The translations under genes were made by a program, and so were the position numbers. From contig JAEWTE010000032.1 of NCBI GenBank assembly GCA_023459655.1, forward strand, positions 1 to 21,762: a stretch of 21,762 nucleotides of DNA, read 5' to 3'. Under the pieces are notes generated by a model. That model had not been told where the DNA came from and did not search any database. It worked only from the letters and a program-made list of their open reading frames with translations. The stretch comes from Candidatus Parcubacteria bacterium (GTDB lineage Bacteria; Patescibacteriota; Patescibacteriia; Patescibacteriales; Patescibacteriaceae). Positions 1-7,268 of this stretch are shown here, in pieces (within the stretch, counting starts at the first letter, position 1; each line of letters begins with the position of its first letter).

Positions 1-2144
1 GCTGGATTAGATCGTGGGGTGCGGCCAATTGGCGACTGGTCAATCTCAATAATTTTATTGATATGTTGCAATCCGTCAATGCGCTCGTGTTTGCCTGGAT
101 CATCAGCGGCTTGATAGAATTTTTGCTTAAGGGCGCGAGCTAAGATATCGGTCACCAAAGTAGATTTTCCTGAGCCGGAAACGCCAGTAACAGCAATAAA
201 TTTACCTAAAGGAAAATTGACAGTCAGATTTTGTAAATTATTTTGTTGAGCACCGACAATAGTTAAAAAGTGGCCATTGCCAGCTCGGTATTTTTGGGGT
301 GTAGGGATTGATTTCTGACCAGATAGATATTGGCCAGTTAGTGATTTGGGATTAGCCATAATTTGTTTGGCTGTGCCTTGAGCAATTATTTTGCCACCAT
401 GTTTACCAGCTCCAGGACCGACATCAATAATATTATCAGCCGCTAGCATGGTTGCTTCATCGTGCTCAACTACTAAAACACTATTACCAAGATCGCGTAA
501 ATTCTTAAGAGTATCAATTAATTTGTCATTATCTTTGGGATGTAGGCCAATTGAGGGTTCATCTAAAACATAGAGAACGCCAGTTAGAGCTGAACCAATT
601 TGAGTAGCTAGTCTAATGCGCTGAGCTTCACCGCCAGACAGGGTATTAGTTGGACGATTAATAGATAGATAATCTAAACCAACATTAAGCAAAAATTGTA
701 GTCGGCCAATAATTTCTTTAAAGATTAGTTGACCGATTTGTTTTTGTTTGGCGGTTAATTCACCATTGCTAATTAATTGTTCAAAAAAAATATAGTTTTT
801 AGCAATAGTTTGTTCAGTTAACTCATAAATTGACTTATTAGCCAGTTTAACGGCCAAGAATTCTGGTTTAAGTCTTTGGCCGTGGCAGACTGGGCAGGGA
901 ATAGTCCGCATATATTTTTCAATTTCAGTTCGGACAAAATCACTTTCGGTTTGTTGATAGCGCTGATAAAGATTAGGAATAACACCTTCAAATTTAGTGT
1001 GTAATTGATTTTGACCGGTGGTGCTCGGTAGAGTGTAAACCAAATCGCCAGTGCCGTTCATTAGGACATCTAATTGTTCGGTGGTTAATTTTTTTAGCGG
1101 AGTATTAAGATCAAAATTATATTCATTGGCCACTGCACCAATAACCCTAGTCAGCCATAATTGGCTGGAATAACCATAATGAGACCAAGGTCGAATGGCT
1201 CCTTGGGCAATGGTTAGATTATTATTAAAAACTAATTCAGGAATAATTTCCAATTTAGTTCCCAACCCAGCACAATGTGGGCAGGCACCATGCGGTGAAT
1301 TAAAAGAGAAACTGCGCGGTTCAATTTCCGGCAGACTAATGCCACAACGAGGACAAGCGAATTGTTGTGAATAAATTTTTTCTTCAGGATTATCTTTATT
1401 TAAGCCAACTGTGCCAACTAGTCCATTAGATAAATCCAGAGCTTTATCGATAGATTCAGTTAATCGGCCACGGTTTTCTTTTTTATTATCAATAGTTAGA
1501 CGATCAATGACAATTTCTAAATTATGTTTTTTTTGTTTATCGACTGCTAGAGTTTGAGCTTCTTCTAAATCATAGAAACCACCATCCCAACGAACGCGAC
1601 TAAAGCCAGCTCGGGCAATGGCTAATAAGACATTTTTGTGTTCGCCTTTTTTATCACGGACTAGTGGTGATAAAATGGCGGTTTTTTGGCCAGTACTATT
1701 TTTAATAATCTGATCAACAATCTCATCTAGGGTATTAGCTTTAATGGGATCACCACATTGTGGACAGTGCGGTTGGCCGACTCGGGCATAGAGTAAGCGG
1801 AGATAATCATAAATTTCAGTAATTGTGCCGACTGTAGATCGAGGATTATGTGAGGCTGATTTTTGATCGATTGAGATGGCTGGTGATAATCCTTCAATTA
1901 AATCAACATCAGGTTTATCCATTAAACCTAAGAATTGACGAGCGTAGGCTGACAGAGATTCAACATAGCGGCGTTGCCCCTCAGCATAGATAGTGTCAAA
2001 GGCTAGTGATGATTTGCCAGACCCAGATAGGCCAGTAATAACTACTAATTGACCACGAGGAATGTCTAAATCAATATTTTGTAGATTATTAACGCGGGCG
2101 CCGCGGATTTTCAGCCAGTCCTGAGAGACGGTTTTAGGGGCCAT
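1..2144 (-). CDS. uvrA: UvrA, excinuclease ABC subunit A (C-terminus beyond the window)
   Basis: UvrA is the ATP-dependent damage-recognition subunit of UvrABC nucleotide excision repair in the cytoplasm. The frame opens at ATG 2144 and stays open for 714 codons to the window edge; full-length UvrA is about 940 residues. Visible parts are the first Walker A (GLSGSGKSS, about residues 38-46), a CPQC motif near residue 127, a zinc module of two CxxC pairs (CPRC and CPHC), the first ABC signature LSGGEAQRIRLA followed by VLDEPSIGLH, and the second Walker A (GVSGSGKST). The second ABC signature and Walker B lie outside. The start is supported by a consensus promoter 34 bases upstream; there is no SD. 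It is divergent from the gene at 2290. The product assignment is secure and nothing seen suggests a defect. Confidence 0.97.
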   Translation of the reverse strand, partial: MAPKTVSQDWLKIRGARVNNLQNIDLDIPRGQLVVITGLSGSGKSSLAFDTIYAEGQRRYVESLSAYARQFLGLMDKPDVDLIEGLSPAISIDQKSASHNPRSTVGTITEIYDYLRLLYARVGQPHCPQCGDPIKANTLDEIVDQIIKNSTGQKTAILSPLVRDKKGEHKNVLLAIARAGFSRVRWDGGFYDLEEAQTLAVDKQKKHNLEIVIDRLTIDNKKENRGRLTESIDKALDLSNGLVGTVGLNKDNPEEKIYSQQFACPRCGISLPEIEPRSFSFNSPHGACPHCAGLGTKLEIIPELVFNNNLTIAQGAIRPWSHYGYSSQLWLTRVIGAVANEYNFDLNTPLKKLTTEQLDVLMNGTGDLVYTLPSTTGQNQLHTKFEGVIPNLYQRYQQTESDFVRTEIEKYMRTIPCPVCHGQRLKPEFLAVKLANKSIYELTEQTIAKNYIFFEQLISNGELTAKQKQIGQLIFKEIIGRLQFLLNVGLDYLSINRPTNTLSGGEAQRIRLATQIGSALTGVLYVLDEPSIGLHPKDNDKLIDTLKNLRDLGNSVLVVEHDEATMLAADNIIDVGPGAGKHGGKIIAQGTAKQIMANPKSLTGQYLSGQKSIPTPQKYRAGNGHFLTIVGAQQNNLQNLTVNFPLGKFIAVTGVSGSGKSTLVTDILARALKQKFYQAADDPGKHERIDGLQHINKIIEIDQSPIGRTPRSNP

Positions 2145-2177
2145 ATAGATAAAATTAGTCAGCTCAATTAAATCGGT

Positions 2178-2206
2178 ATTATAGCTGAAATTGACTGATT
2201 AGTCAA
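2178..2206 (-). promoter_or_regulatory. uvrA promoter with overlapping palindrome
   Basis: On the minus strand TTGACT (2206-2201) and TATAAT (2183-2178) are separated by exactly 17 bases, a near-perfect sigma-70 type promoter. Predicted transcription start is near 2171, about 27 bases before the uvrA ATG. The -35 box is one arm of the inverted repeat TTGACT-gatt-AGTCAA (2191-2206), a possible operator. It does not match a LexA box I know. Confidence 0.75.
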
Positions 2207-2222
2207 AGGTGGCTAATAGTCA

Positions 2223-2251
2223 TTGACAGTTAGTTGATGATAGTTTAATCT
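2223..2251 (+). promoter_or_regulatory. Promoter of the gene at 2290
   Basis: TTGACA (2223-2228) and TAATCT (2246-2251) are spaced by 17 bases. The predicted start near 2258 leaves a leader of about 32 bases that contains the SD AAAGGAG just before the ATG at 2290. The promoter is back-to-back with that of uvrA. Confidence 0.65.
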
Positions 2252-2289
2252 AAAATGTCGTACATCAAATTAAAAAAGGAGAGTTCAAG

Positions 2290-2676
2290 ATGATTATTTT
2301 ATCGAGTCTAAGCGACAGCAAAGAGATAGTCGGAGTGGTTGAACAAATTATCGGCCAAGACAAAAATAAGCCGATTTATTTTATCGGTCATCACCCTTCA
2401 ATGGGATTAATGACGGTTATTGATGGTTTGATTAGTAAAGGATATTGTCAAAACAATGTAATAACCAATCAATCCGGAGGAGAAAATTGTGAGTGTGGTC
2501 AGCGAGACTGTGCTTGCAAAATGTTGAATAAAAGGCTTTTAGATAATCTGTTTTTGTTCAACGAGACTCAATACCCAGATTTAATAAAAATAATACCACA
2601 GTTGGGATCTGCGGTTATTTGGGTGATAAACACTGAACATCCTCAGAAAGAGGAAATAGTCCAGTGGGTTTCATAA
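2290..2676 (+). CDS. Hypothetical Cys-cluster protein, 128 aa
   Basis: I do not recognise this family. The start is well defined by the SD AAAGGAG about 8 bases upstream. The protein is soluble-looking, with no signal peptide or membrane segment. A pair of histidines (H34-H35) follows a hydrophobic beta-like strand (PIYFIGHH), and the middle holds a tight cluster CECGQRDCAC (Cys 67, 69, 74, 76) plus C53, which could bind a metal or form disulfides. The last third has alternating hydrophobic stretches ending in VIWVIN, suggesting an alpha/beta fold. It has its own promoter and terminator, so it is a single-gene unit between uvrA and the tRNAs. Codon use is less AT-biased than in the housekeeping genes. 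Function unknown; metal binding is only inferred from the cysteines. Confidence 0.75.
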   Translation: MIILSSLSDSKEIVGVVEQIIGQDKNKPIYFIGHHPSMGLMTVIDGLISKGYCQNNVITNQSGGENCECGQRDCACKMLNKRLLDNLFLFNETQYPDLIKIIPQLGSAVIWVINTEHPQKEEIVQWVS

Positions 2677-2694
2677 TTGCTTCTCTCTTAAATT

Positions 2695-2724
2695 AGCCAT
2701 GGAACAATCCGTGGCTTTTTTATT
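2695..2724 (+). terminator. Intrinsic terminator after the 2290 gene
   Basis: AGCCATGG (2695-2702) pairs with CCGTGGCT (2709-2716), with one G-T wobble and a 6-base loop, and runs into a T tract from 2716. It lies 19 bases after the stop codon. The same hairpin could partly stop the tRNA transcript arriving on the other strand, although no T tract follows on that side. Confidence 0.75.
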
Positions 2725-2737
2725 TGAGTTAGTAAAT

Positions 2738-2814
2738 TGGTCGGGGTGACCCGATTCGAACGGGCGACCTCAGCGTCCCGAACGCTGCGCGCTAGCCAAC
2801 TACGCCACACCCCG
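2738..2814 (-). tRNA. tRNA-Pro (anticodon CGG), CCA encoded
   Basis: On the minus strand a full cloverleaf can be drawn. The acceptor CGGGGTG pairs with CACCCCG; there is a 3-bp D stem GCG/CGC; the anticodon stem CAGCG/CGCTG closes the loop TTCGGGA, giving anticodon CGG; and the T arm has loop TTCGAAT. C1-G72 and A73 match the known proline identity elements. The discriminator A is followed directly by CCA (complement of 2738-2740), so the 3' end is genomically encoded. It reads CCG codons. It lies 6 bases downstream of tRNA-Ala and was probably co-transcribed with it. Confidence 0.95.
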
Positions 2815-2820
2815 ACAAAG

Positions 2821-2891
2821 TGGACTTAGCGAGAATCGAACTCGCGTCTCTGCAATGCGAATGCAGTGTCGTACCACTAGACCATAAGCCC
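2821..2891 (-). tRNA. tRNA-Ala (anticodon CGC), CCA not encoded
   Basis: On the minus strand the acceptor GGGCTTA pairs with TAAGTCC and includes the G3-U70 wobble that is the classical alanine identity element. The D stem is GTC/GAC. The anticodon stem CTGCA/TGCAG closes the loop TTCGCAT, giving anticodon CGC for GCG codons. The T stem is GCGAG/CTCGC with loop TTCGATT, and the discriminator is A. The next bases are CTT, so CCA must be added after transcription, unlike the neighbouring tRNA-Pro. The variable loop is 4 bases. Confidence 0.95.
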
Positions 2892-2910
2892 TAACTATTA
2901 TTAGGTTTTT

Positions 2911-2939
2911 AGCTTACACTTAATCGTTATCTAATTCAA
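2911..2939 (-). promoter_or_regulatory. Possible promoter of the tRNA pair
   Basis: On the minus strand TTGAAT (2939-2934) and TAAGCT (2916-2911) are 17 bases apart, placing the start near 2904, about 12 bases before tRNA-Ala. The -10 hexamer is imperfect but is the same TAAGCT seen in front of the 39-aa ORF at 18058. Read-through from the CCA-enzyme gene, 83 bases upstream on the same strand, is the alternative. Confidence 0.45.
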
Positions 2940-2974
2940 TACCAATAAAAAAATTTTTCGTCAAGCAGAACTGT

Positions 2975-4444
2975 TTAAACTTGATGTTGTTGTCTAATTT
3001 GTTGATCTTCAGCTGATCTTTCTTCAGCGATAATTGATTTAGCTTTTTGTCTTAACTCGGCTAAATCTAGGTTGATAAGTGGTTGGGCTAATTTTAATAA
3101 AGCGTCTTGATTATTGAGCTGTGGATTATTAATAACATCGGCTAAAATGATATCTAAAATGGTACCAATTTGTGGTCCTGGTTTTAGTTCAAATTTGGTT
3201 ATTAGGTCGGTGCCGTTGATTTTGAGCATCTTAACTGAGACTGGATCATGGCGAACTTTATCGAACATGTATTCTAAGTGGCGTAATTTATAGGGCTTGG
3301 CCTTGACTGTGCCTGAACCGAGCCGGTCGGCGATGCGCAAGTCAATTAGATCAGCCAGATTTTGTTCGCCAGTTTTAGCAATCAGACGTCGCACTGAGGC
3401 TTCAGTGACCTCACCAACATTATAATAAAACATATGATTGCGGACTAAATTGACAACGCGGTCAATTTCCTGATTGGAAAAGCGCAGTCTAGTCATAATT
3501 TTATTGGTCAATTTAGCGCTGATATATTCGTGGTTATAAAAAGTCGTTTGTCCTTTAATAATTTTTTTAGCTCTAGTTTTGCCAATATCGTGCAATAAGG
3601 CGGCTAAGCGTACTAAATAATCATCGCTAGGACAGTGTTTAAGTGATAGTAGATTATGATCGAAAACCGTATAAATATGATGATGATTTTGTTCAACGCC
3701 GTAACCTTCTTCTAGTTCTGGTAAGATATATTGGAGTAATTTAACATCGTGTAATTTTTTAATGCCTTCATAAGCTCGTGGGCTAGCTATAATTTTAATT
3801 AGTTCATCACGAATACGTTCGTTGGCGATAAATTTTATACTACCAGCTAATTTTAGCATGGCTCGTTCAGTTTTTGGTTCAATGGCAAAACCGAGACGAC
3901 AGCTAAAGCGGATAGCTCGTAATAAACGCAAAGCGTCTTCTTTAAAGCGATCAGCTGGCTCACCAACTGTTCGAATAATTTTTTGATTTATATCTTTTTG
4001 TCCACCATAGTAATCAATAATTTCACCAAATTGATCCATGGCCATGGCGTTGATAGTAAAGTCGCGACGGCTTAAATCATTTTCTAATTCATCCTCAAAG
4101 ATGATTTTATTAGGATGGCGATGATCGTCATAGTCGGCTTCACTGCGATAGGTGGTAATTTCTAAAACTGGGATGCTGTTAGCTAAATGAATCGGCCAGA
4201 GAACTGTGCCAAAATTATTTTCATATTTGCTACCAGGAAAAATAGATAAAATATCATCAGGTCGGGCATTGGTGGTGATATCCCAGTCTTTCGGTGCTTG
4301 ACCCATTAGTAAATCGCGGACACAACCACCGACGACATAGGCTTCAAAATTGGCTTGATATAAAGTTTTTAAAGATTGTTGAACGTAGTCTGGCAAGTAG
4401 GCTAGTTTTTGTTTGGCTGTTAATTGTTGATCGTTTTTTTTCAT
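2975..4444 (-). CDS. cca: CCA tRNA nucleotidyltransferase with HD domain
   Basis: This enzyme adds or repairs the 3' CCA of tRNAs from CTP and ATP, without a nucleic acid template. Class II nucleotidyltransferase signatures are clear: GGCVRD at residues 39-44, the metal-binding DWD at 53-55, RRDFTINAMA at 126-135, and the arm motif EDALRLLRAIRF at 169-180, whose residues select incoming nucleotides in the family. An HD-type phosphohydrolase region follows (NHHH at 253-256, LLHDIGK at 283-289). The 489-residue length suits bacterial CCA enzymes with an HD domain. The start ATG lies 3 bases after the stop of the upstream gene, so the two are co-transcribed. Downstream on the same strand are tRNA-Ala, which lacks CCA and is a plausible substrate, and tRNA-Pro. 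I cannot tell CCA-adding from A-adding specificity by eye; cca is the default. Confidence 0.93.
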   Translation of the reverse strand: MKKNDQQLTAKQKLAYLPDYVQQSLKTLYQANFEAYVVGGCVRDLLMGQAPKDWDITTNARPDDILSIFPGSKYENNFGTVLWPIHLANSIPVLEITTYRSEADYDDHRHPNKIIFEDELENDLSRRDFTINAMAMDQFGEIIDYYGGQKDINQKIIRTVGEPADRFKEDALRLLRAIRFSCRLGFAIEPKTERAMLKLAGSIKFIANERIRDELIKIIASPRAYEGIKKLHDVKLLQYILPELEEGYGVEQNHHHIYTVFDHNLLSLKHCPSDDYLVRLAALLHDIGKTRAKKIIKGQTTFYNHEYISAKLTNKIMTRLRFSNQEIDRVVNLVRNHMFYYNVGEVTEASVRRLIAKTGEQNLADLIDLRIADRLGSGTVKAKPYKLRHLEYMFDKVRHDPVSVKMLKINGTDLITKFELKPGPQIGTILDIILADVINNPQLNNQDALLKLAQPLINLDLAELRQKAKSIIAEERSAEDQQIRQQHQV

Positions 4445-4447
4445 CTA

Positions 4448-5956
4448 TTATTGTAATGATTTAGCCGGCTGTAATTTGGCTAAAAATTGGTTATATTTTT
4501 TAATTGATTCATTTAGTGAATTAACCAAATTATTGTATGATTGACGAATAGTCTCATAAGCTTGAATAATTTGATTATAAAGAGGAACGGTTTGGTTATA
4601 TTGATTAGTTTGGCCAGTTGCTTTCAGTTGGTTGAGAGTAGTTTGATATTGTTCAATTTCAGTTTGTTTTAATTGAATTTCTGGCCAAAGAGTTTGAGTT
4701 TGTTGACGTAAATCTTGGCTAATTGTTTGTTGATTAATAATATTTTGTAGCAATTGTTTTAATTCGCCTAGTCCATTATAGTTTTGGCCACTTGATTGTT
4801 TAATTATTCGAGGTGATGACAACTTACCAGTTGGTTGCCAATTTGGCAATGAAGTGGTTGATACTTGGGCTTGCCCATCAATATTTTCGGGGACTAAGCC
4901 GATTCTATAAAATTGAGTGGTTTCCAAATAACAATAGCCACTGGAATAATTAGCATCAGTTGTTGGACAAGCTATTCCTAAAGCCATATGATTAGCCGAT
5001 TCATAAGATAATAGGGTTGTGCCATAACCTAGTTGATGAAAGATCAACCAACCAAGTAAGGCTTTATCAGTGCAAACACCTCGATTAAGATAAAGGGTTT
5101 CATAGGGATAATTGGGTTTGGCCTGATTGGGGCTTGATTGAATCAGCTGGCCACGAGCATCATCATAGGGAATTGATTGGAGGAAGGCGGCGGCCAGATC
5201 AGCAGTTTGATCTTTACTTAAATTTTGTTTGGCGGCTTGTTGTTGTAATTGTTCGACGATTTGTTTAATAATTTTATATTGGTTGGTATCGTCTAAAAAT
5301 TGACTATAATATTTTTCTTGCCAATTGTCTGGTAACGAACCGCTATAGGTAAAGACTTTTGGTTGTTTAGTATAATAATTATAGGTTGATGTTGGTAATT
5401 CTAGAGCAATAGTATATTCTTGATCATTCCACCACCAACGCCAAGTTTTGGTGTTTGGATTAGCAGTTGTTGATGGTGAAGCTATCGGTGAAAAGCTTAA
5501 TTGTCCTAGCGGGATTGGATCAATATGTTCATCAGCAGCACCTACGGCGGTTTCTTTCATAATACGGAAGGCATCAGCTGGCCGTCCTAGATAATGGATT
5601 TTTTTATTATTGGGTTCAAAATAATAGGCCTTGCCATTGTCTTGGGGTTTGATTAGAATTCGACCAAGTAATCGTTTGATTTTATCGGTTGATAATTGAT
5701 TTTTTTCTAGTAAACTAAAATCAGCATTGCTGATGCCAATAGCTAGTCCTTTCATTACTTGGAAAGCATCAGCTGGGCGCCCCAAGTAATATTTCTTGTC
5801 ATCAAGCGGGTTTATATACCAGGCTTCACCATGACCTTCAACGGCTAATAATATTTTACCGGCAAAGGGACTAGCTGCTAAAACACTTGAATCGGTTCTG
5901 ATTATAGAGTAGATCACTAGAATGAAAAATATTCCACTGAGTAGTATTTTACGCAT
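4448..5956 (-). CDS. Exported protein: two YYLGRPADAF-type repeats plus transglutaminase-like domain
   Basis: A 502-residue protein with an N-terminal hydrophobic segment (about residues 4-19) ending near VLAAS, so probably exported or membrane-anchored. Two repeats follow (about 32-80 and 97-143). Both contain a G-KILL or GRIL start, an aromatic Y-x-N/E-P block and HYLGRPADAF or YYLGRPADAF. The centre resembles a papain-like transglutaminase fold: NRGVCTDKALLGW with C295, ANHMALGI with H323 and CYLETT with E345 give a plausible Cys-His-Glu triad. Before it lies a helical region, and the last 110 residues are Gln-rich and probably coiled coil. Activity could be protein crosslinking or peptidase-like; the substrate is unknown. 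The same repeats occur in the divergently transcribed neighbour at 6001, suggesting a shared envelope role. Confidence 0.8.
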   Translation of the reverse strand: MRKILLSGIFFILVIYSIIRTDSSVLAASPFAGKILLAVEGHGEAWYINPLDDKKYYLGRPADAFQVMKGLAIGISNADFSLLEKNQLSTDKIKRLLGRILIKPQDNGKAYYFEPNNKKIHYLGRPADAFRIMKETAVGAADEHIDPIPLGQLSFSPIASPSTTANPNTKTWRWWWNDQEYTIALELPTSTYNYYTKQPKVFTYSGSLPDNWQEKYYSQFLDDTNQYKIIKQIVEQLQQQAAKQNLSKDQTADLAAAFLQSIPYDDARGQLIQSSPNQAKPNYPYETLYLNRGVCTDKALLGWLIFHQLGYGTTLLSYESANHMALGIACPTTDANYSSGYCYLETTQFYRIGLVPENIDGQAQVSTTSLPNWQPTGKLSSPRIIKQSSGQNYNGLGELKQLLQNIINQQTISQDLRQQTQTLWPEIQLKQTEIEQYQTTLNQLKATGQTNQYNQTVPLYNQIIQAYETIRQSYNNLVNSLNESIKKYNQFLAKLQPAKSLQ

Positions 5957-5959
5957 AGG

Positions 5960-5991
5960 TTAAAAAATGATAAATTATTAATATAATTATA
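5960..5991. promoter_or_regulatory. Divergent promoter with palindromic -10 TATAATTATA
   Basis: The 44-base spacer between the two repeat-protein genes holds the palindrome TATAATTATA (5982-5991). It gives a perfect TATAAT on both strands (5982-5987 plus, 5991-5986 minus). On the plus strand TTAAAA (5960-5965) sits 16 bases upstream, and the predicted start near 5994 is only about 7 bases before ATG 6001. The minus-strand start would be near 5979. The -35 boxes are weak, especially on the minus strand. Confidence 0.5.
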
Positions 5992-6000
5992 GCTGATTTT

Positions 6001-7263
6001 ATGATAAACGGAAACATTATTAAGAAAAATCAATGGCTAATAGGATTATTAATTTTGGTATCTGGTTTAACTATTAGATTATTATTTAATCCGAATATAG
6101 CTAGAGCTTCAACCATCGCTCAAAGATTATCTGGTCGTATTTTATTAGATGTTCGACGGGATGGTCGGGCTTGGTATGTTAATCCGATTGATTTACGTCG
6201 TTATTATTTAGGGCGACCAGCTGATGCTTTTCAGATTATGCGCCAATTAGGTTTAGGAATTACCTCGGCTCAACTATCACAAATTCCAACTACTAGTGTA
6301 GCAACTTTATCAATCGACAATTTGGAGTTAACTAAGCGCTTGTCTGGTCGAATTTTAATAGCCGTTGAGGAAAGCGGTGAGGCTTGGTATGTTAATCCGG
6401 TTGATTTACGTCGTTATTATTTAGGGCGACCAGCTGATGCTTTTCAGATTATGCGTCAATTAGGTTTAGGAATTAGTATTGACGATTTAGCTAAAATACA
6501 TAAACCTAGTCTAGATGAGTCATTAGATCAATATAGTAGTTACCAAATTAAACGAGTGACCACTACCGCTGGTATTTTTCGAACTGATATTATTACTATT
6601 GATCTGACCGATCCTAATTTACGGATTATTACTGACACGGCTAGTGATAATGATTGTGCTGGACCTTGTCCGGCTCGTGAATTAATTGATTATATTGATG
6701 ATAATAATGGTTTTGCCGCCATTAATGCTACTTATTTTGAAACTGGGGCAGCTCGGCGTAATTATTATTTCTTTCCGGTTTATAATAGTCGATTAAACCG
6801 ATTAATTAATGAAAATCAATTGAAATGGTGGACAACCGGGCCGATGATGGTGTTTGATGAACATAATAAATTTTATTATTTTGCTGATAGTCGTGAGTTT
6901 GGTGGTGTCGATCAATTTGAAGCGAAGTATGGTGTTAAGATCCAAGCGGCACTAGGTAATAAGCCACGGTTGATTGAAAATTATCTGAATTTATTGATCG
7001 ATTGGGAATTAGATGGCCAGCAAACCACGGGTAAATATTTACGAGCAGCAATTGGCTATAAAGATAATAAAATTTATTTGGTAGCGGTTAGTCAAGCAAC
7101 TGTGCCAGATCTGGCTTTGGTTATGCAGGAATTGGGGGTTGAATATGCACTTAATTTAGATGGCGGTTATTCAACGGCCCTATATTATAATGATGAATAT
7201 ATGCTCGGTCCAGGTCGTTTAATCCCGAATGCTTTGATTTTTGCTAAGGCCAGTTTAGACTAA
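6001..7263 (+). CDS. Exported protein: two YYLGRPADAF repeats plus phosphodiester glycosidase (NAGPA) domain
   Basis: A 420-residue protein. An N-terminal membrane segment (about residues 12-30) is followed by two tandem repeats (about 44-92 and 115-163), each containing WYVNP-DLRRYYLGRPADAFQIMRQLGLGI. The C-terminal half (about 185-418) matches the phosphodiester glycosidase family (NAGPA, formerly DUF2233): FAAINATYFETG at 238-249, TTGPMMVFD at 278-286 and the terminal signature ALNLDGGYSTALYY at 383-396. Members cleave GlcNAc-phosphodiesters or act on exopolysaccharide and wall phosphodiesters; the substrate here is unknown. The two repeats are nearly identical in DNA, unlike those of the neighbour on the other strand. 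No SD precedes the start and the promoter is almost at the ATG. The DUF167 gene follows after 5 bases. Confidence 0.85.
   Translation: MINGNIIKKNQWLIGLLILVSGLTIRLLFNPNIARASTIAQRLSGRILLDVRRDGRAWYVNPIDLRRYYLGRPADAFQIMRQLGLGITSAQLSQIPTTSVATLSIDNLELTKRLSGRILIAVEESGEAWYVNPVDLRRYYLGRPADAFQIMRQLGLGISIDDLAKIHKPSLDESLDQYSSYQIKRVTTTAGIFRTDIITIDLTDPNLRIITDTASDNDCAGPCPARELIDYIDDNNGFAAINATYFETGAARRNYYFFPVYNSRLNRLINENQLKWWTTGPMMVFDEHNKFYYFADSREFGGVDQFEAKYGVKIQAALGNKPRLIENYLNLLIDWELDGQQTTGKYLRAAIGYKDNKIYLVAVSQATVPDLALVMQELGVEYALNLDGGYSTALYYNDEYMLGPGRLIPNALIFAKASLD
6168..6262 (+). repeat. Internal direct repeat, copy 1 (95 bp)
   Basis: This segment recurs at 6381-6475 with 93 of 95 bases identical and an offset of 213 bp (71 codons, in frame). 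One difference changes Ile to Val and the other is synonymous (CGC/CGT). It encodes the core of the WYVNP/YYLGRPADAF repeat. Confidence 0.95.
6381..6475 (+). repeat. Internal direct repeat, copy 2 (95 bp)
   Basis: Second copy of the 6168-6262 repeat, 93 of 95 bases identical. Flanking codons of the two protein repeats are much more diverged than this core, which suggests gene conversion or recent duplication limited to the core. Confidence 0.95.
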
Positions 7264-7268
7264 TAATT

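Noticed and set aside
391..573. Plus-strand frame of 60 codons
   Set aside because: It lies wholly antisense within uvrA, whose motifs on the minus strand are unmistakable, and has no SD or family resemblance.
2191..2206. LexA (SOS) box at uvrA
   Set aside because: The palindrome matches neither the CTG-N10-CAG nor the GAAC-N4-GTTC class.
6168..6475. CRISPR-like or mobile-element repeat
   Set aside because: The two copies are in frame inside a gene, 213 bp apart, and encode a protein repeat. No spacer array, cas gene, transposase or terminal inverted repeat is present in the window.
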